NCBI GenBank assembly: GCA_947499595.1
Contig: CANMOY010000004.1
Span: 235,474-299,473, forward strand
From: an uncultured Mesonia sp.
GTDB lineage: Bacteria > Bacteroidota > Bacteroidia > Flavobacteriales > Flavobacteriaceae
Direction of reading: 5' to 3'
DNA length: 64,000 nucleotides
A model generated the notes under the pieces. The model searched no databases. It was not told the DNA's origin and saw only the letters and a program-made list of their open reading frames with translations. The position numbers and the translations under genes were made by a program. Shown here piece by piece: positions 61,354 to 64,000 of the stretch. Numbering within the stretch: position 1 is the stretch's first letter; each line of letters opens with the position of its first letter.

Positions 61354-61800
61354 ATTATACTGAAATAGGTTGACCTTTTTTACGGTCTTTTTTGGTTGAT
61401 TAACTACTACTTTTAGATAGTAAGTTCAGGTAAATTTACATTATTTTTTCGATAGGATCTGTATTTGATCGTTGGATTTTTGTGCACTTCAGCTGGCTTT
61501 CTTAAATGCAGGCTAAAATGTGTTCTTAGGTTATTGTAAATATACACTGCTTGTGCTGTCATTTTCTGCGCTAATTCAGTGTTTTTAATCGTTTGTTTTA
61601 GTCCATATTCATATTTAAGCGTCCTGTTAATACGCTCTGCAACTGCGTTTTCATAAGGATCATACTGTTCGGTCATACTCATAACAATATTATTTTTTTC
61701 AGCAAATTGGGTGTATTTGGGGTTACAGTATTGAAAACCTCTATCGGAATGATGGATGAGTCTTTCACTTGGGTATTTTCTATTTTTAATAGCCATAGCC
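61354..61800 (-). mobile_element. IS3-family insertion sequence remnant
   Basis: One end of the element is at 61354: the next 74 bases (to 61427) are identical to 63927-64000. It contains the end of a transposase gene on the minus strand. Homology stops near 61800, where unrelated coding-like sequence begins, so the other half of the element is lost. Confidence 0.8.
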
Positions 61801-61817
61801 GGATATAGACTTCCCAA
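61413..61817 (-). pseudogene. IS3-family transposase OrfB, C-terminal fragment
   Basis: About 130 codons remain, with the second Asp of the DDE triad in LIHHSDRGFQYC and the Glu in DPYENAVAERINRTLKYEYG. The C-terminal helices (YNNLRTHFSLHLRKPAEV) are intact. The first catalytic Asp, the N-terminal HTH half and OrfA are missing. Codons above about 61800 (MGSLYP) do not belong to the family. The fragment cannot act alone. Confidence 0.88.
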
Positions 61818-62236
61818 AAAAGGGAATGCCTATAGTGAACCACCAGAATATTGGATTGAACGACTCAAAAAACAAAATTAAAAGATAATGAAAAACGCTT
61901 CTTCAAGACGTAATAGAATGCTACACCCCAAAATCAAGAAAAACCGCATAAAGTGATAGCAATAAACCATTCAATACGCAAAGAGGTGCAATTTATAAGC
62001 TTTTTGGGTATCCTAAGTCTACCGCTAAGAAAAGAAATGTTGCTAATCATCTCTAAAAGAGCTGCACAGCAATAGATTAATCCCCATAGTACCAACCGAC
62101 AAACAGCCGGGTTAGTCAACACGGCGTTCATGTTAGGCTCCCGAAAAAAGAAGTCGGGACAGGCTGTACCGGCCACACAGCTTGCCCCGATTTTTCATTG
62201 GGGAACGCTTAGTTATTGGCAATAGGTTTTTTTGTT
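61818..62236. other. Mosaic of gene debris next to the IS remnant
   Basis: A plus-strand frame crossing the IS junction to 61881 reads AGYRLPKKGNAYSEPPEYW and ends IERLKKQN, the C-terminus of an unidentified protein. From about 62040 to 62215 the DNA is richer in GC than its surroundings and contains two hairpins (TCCCGA/TCGGGA at 62139-62144 and 62154-62159; CCCC/GGGG at 62185-62188 and 62200-62203) and a GTTAGGC at 62132-62138. No intact gene is present. Confidence 0.55.
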
Positions 62237-63169
62237 TTATAATTTTACTTCCTTTGCTTGTAGTTGGATTGCTGGAGTTATAAGAATTCTTTTAGATGGG
62301 GTTTTAAACAGGTAATTAGCAAAATCATATTTAACCATTAGGTTACTATTTTCTAAATAAACAGATTCTTTACCTTTAGTTATATTATATGTCTTGGCGT
62401 AATAATTATTTTCGTTGGAAAACTGAAATTTCAATTTTGTTTTGTCTTTATTTGTTGGAGTAAATTTTTGATGATTTTCATTTAAATAGTATAAAAGCTC
62501 TATACAAACAAAAAGTGTTTTGCCTTCTTCAAATAAAATATCCTCTTTGTGCTCAATCTCAATTCTGTTTTTTTGCTTAGGATTTAAGTAAAGGGTATCG
62601 GTTGAATAAATCTTTTTAATAAAATGAAGCGTTTGTAAATTACCTGAAGGCAAACTTTCTTCGACTTCAAAAAAGTGGATTTTATAAGCTGTTTTGAACT
62701 TTACTTTGTCAACATAGAAAATGGTCTGGCTAATATCTAAATTGCTGTGATTGTTTTTGAAAATTATACCAGAATCTATTTCTGATGTAATGAATTTGCT
62801 TTGGGAGTTTATAATCCTATTTGATTCCCCAAAAATAATAGAACCTTCTTTTTTTGTAGAAATTACCAAGTCGTCTAATTGTATAATCTCTTTAATAAGG
62901 TAAACAGCTTCATTCAAATATTCTGTTTCTATAGTGAGTGTTTTATAATCTGTTTTAGTAAATTTTATCTTATCATATTTAAGGTATTCGGGAATAATGG
63001 TTGCTTTGTTTTTTTTGGTTATATCTTCATATACTATTTGGTCACCGTTATAGATTTTAAAAGATACAGACTCTACTAAATCATAGGTTTCTTTATCTAC
63101 AACAATAAATTTTTGACTAAAAATTTCTAAAGAAAAAAATAGTAAAAAGTATAGGATTGTATTTTTCAT
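62237..63169 (-). CDS. Secreted protein of unknown function
   Basis: The 310-residue protein has a signal peptide (1-18, ending IFSQ) and a beta-rich body. The first 85 residues resemble a carboxypeptidase-like regulatory beta-sandwich (FIVVDKETYDLVESVSFKI, YDKIKFTKTDYKTLTI). The rest (FKTAYKIHFFEVEESLPSGNLQTLHF) resembles a family of flavobacterial surface proteins, but no name is certain. It lies 55 bases after the lipoprotein gene with a terminator between them, inside the IS-flanked segment. Confidence 0.7.
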   Translation of the reverse strand: MKNTILYFLLFFSLEIFSQKFIVVDKETYDLVESVSFKIYNGDQIVYEDITKKNKATIIPEYLKYDKIKFTKTDYKTLTIETEYLNEAVYLIKEIIQLDDLVISTKKEGSIIFGESNRIINSQSKFITSEIDSGIIFKNNHSNLDISQTIFYVDKVKFKTAYKIHFFEVEESLPSGNLQTLHFIKKIYSTDTLYLNPKQKNRIEIEHKEDILFEEGKTLFVCIELLYYLNENHQKFTPTNKDKTKLKFQFSNENNYYAKTYNITKGKESVYLENSNLMVKYDFANYLFKTPSKRILITPAIQLQAKEVKL

Positions 63170-63181
63170 TCACTTTATAAT

Positions 63182-63214
63182 AAAAACGGTACTGCTAAAT
63201 TTAACAGCACCGTT
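63182..63214 (-). terminator. Terminator of the lipoprotein gene
   Basis: On the minus strand a 12-bp stem with two G-U pairs (63203-63214 with 63185-63196) is followed by four U. It lies between the lipoprotein gene and the following gene. Confidence 0.75.
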
Positions 63215-63224
63215 ATTTATTAAT

Positions 63225-63854
63225 TTACGGTTGATACTCTTCATTACACCCAACAGTTACTTGCTTGTTAGGGTTGCCTTCTTCTGTCACACGCTCTTCG
63301 TCTGTAAGTTGGAAACCAAGAAAGTAATAAGCTCTATAAACACCTCTTTGACCATCTACACAAGCTCCATAAGAATAACGCCAGCCTAGAGCGATTGGTT
63401 GTGGGTCTCCAGTAACTGGGTCTGGAATGATAGGATTTACAATGATTCTAATAATATCAAATTGGTCTGTTGGCTCATATTCATAAAATTGATTTATTTC
63501 ATTATAAACAACTTTTTCAGACGTTTGCATGTCTGTCACAGTTAAAGTAAAATTTTCTCTATCTACTTCCACAGAAGTACCCCTTCTATTTATTTTGGTG
63601 CTTTCAAATATATACTTACTGGCTCTTTCTTCATTACCAACAAAAACTTCTCTAACAATGTAGCCATCAATTTCAGCTGTTCTATTTGTAGCTTCTGTAT
63701 AATTTTGTTGAGAAGTTAAACTTTCATTTAAAGAATTTTTATCAATTGCTGTTGGTTTTTCCATTTGTTCATTATCCACTGAACAACTTGTAAAAATAAC
63801 AGCACTCACAAAAAATGCCATTAAAAAATGTAACGATAACTTTAAATTTTTCAT
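63225..63854 (-). CDS. Lipoprotein of unknown function
   Basis: The 209-residue protein has a lipoprotein signal (lipobox FTSC, about Cys24). The body has a low-complexity Asn/Thr/Gln-rich linker (to about 60), then beta strands (YIVREVFVGNEERASKYIF, FTLTVTDMQTSEKVVYN) and a Cys-containing end (YGACVDGQRGVYRAYYFLGFQL, VTVGCNEE) where two Cys may pair. No known family. The gene starts about 70 bases from the end of the second IS copy, which may have changed its promoter. Confidence 0.7.
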   Translation of the reverse strand: MKNLKLSLHFLMAFFVSAVIFTSCSVDNEQMEKPTAIDKNSLNESLTSQQNYTEATNRTAEIDGYIVREVFVGNEERASKYIFESTKINRRGTSVEVDRENFTLTVTDMQTSEKVVYNEINQFYEYEPTDQFDIIRIIVNPIIPDPVTGDPQPIALGWRYSYGACVDGQRGVYRAYYFLGFQLTDEERVTEEGNPNKQVTVGCNEEYQP

Positions 63855-63926
63855 AATTATTAAAATTTAGTTTGTGCCTACTATTGTTTTATGGTTCCTG
63901 TTCGGCTAATTTCCCCACTTTTGTGT

Positions 63927-64000
63927 ATTATACTGAAATAGGTTGACCTTTTTTACGGTCTTTTTTGGTTGATTAACTACTACTTTTAGATAGTAAGTTC
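63927..64000 (-). mobile_element. End of a second IS3-family copy, cut by the window edge
   Basis: These 74 bases are identical to 61354-61427, the transposase-stop end of the remnant. By comparison the transposase stop should be at about 63986. Same orientation as the first copy. The element continues beyond the window, so its state is unknown. Confidence 0.85.

Noticed and set aside
62132..62138. GTTAGGC as a possible integron attC core site
   Set aside because: No matching RYYYAAC partner at the proper distance with the pairing expected of attC, and no integrase gene in the window.
62879..63079. Plus-strand frame opposite the secreted-protein gene
   Set aside because: Phe/Tyr-rich shadow of the minus-strand gene.

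Overview
The window is a piece of chromosome from a member of the Flavobacteriaceae (Bacteroidota). The evidence is consistent throughout: type IX secretion C-terminal sorting domains, the gliding lipoprotein GldI, an RprX/RprY-like two-component pair, DUF5686 and DUF5683 proteins, a signal peptidase I of Bacteroidota type, low GC content, and promoters of the Bacteroidota form TTG-(about 19)-TAnnTTTG. Most genes start without an obvious Shine-Dalgarno sequence. No rRNA, tRNA or CRISPR array was seen.

Layout. 1-3.0 kb: two neighbouring secreted fibronectin-type-III adhesin-like proteins with type IX sorting tails; the first is cut by the window edge. 3.1-8.0 kb: glycosyltransferase, YbbR-like protein, coaE and a histidine kinase/response regulator pair. 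8.0-15.0 kb, minus strand: miaA, a potassium channel with a zinc ribbon, a DEDDh/GIY-YIG nuclease fusion, a YggS protein, DUF1015, a hydroxyacyl-CoA dehydrogenase and a Gfo/Idh oxidoreductase. 15.2-24.7 kb: pcm, DUF5686, smpB, lipoproteins, CsbD, then nrnA-gldI-dual immunophilin. 24.7-31.9 kb: an accessory island made of about 1.7 kb of gene-poor DNA with unusual repeats, a two-gene McrB-like/PD-(D/E)XK restriction system and three small membrane-protein genes. 32.0-46.8 kb: a conserved core block (ndk, DUF721, recF, TPR protein, ribH, mutL, two rhomboids, EEP hydrolase, WbqC, lepB, dapB, DUF5683, parB, parA, dienoyl-CoA-reductase-like SDR). 47.0-50.5 kb: a membrane protein/XRE regulator pair, then a BCCT transporter with a universal stress protein. 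50.5-59.3 kb: a complete his operon (hisG-D-C-B-H-A-F-IE, minus strand) diverging from a stand-alone trpB2 gene. 59.5-64 kb: a decaying accessory end with a broken DUF4199 gene, an IS3-family remnant, GC-richer debris, two secreted-protein genes and the end of a second copy of the same IS.

The most striking feature lies at 57.4-57.9 kb. Two divergent operons, his and trpB2, each begin with a short leader peptide too small for normal gene calling: one has five His codons (four of them consecutive), the other has three consecutive Trp codons. Each is followed by a strong intrinsic terminator. Each leader also contains a segment able to pair with the 5' arm of its terminator, which is the complete layout of classical ribosome-mediated attenuation. 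The two antiterminators share the same CAGGCG:CGUCUG core. The trpB2 attenuator is direct evidence in the sequence that this poorly understood paralogue is wired to tryptophan supply.

Other points of note are a family of structured intergenic repeats (two members), MutL lacking the usual endonuclease motifs, a cyclophilin-FKBP lipoprotein encoded next to GldI, a candidate operator for the XRE pair, and several ATGANTAA-type stop/start overlaps. All functional calls rest on reading the translated sequence; no database search was run.
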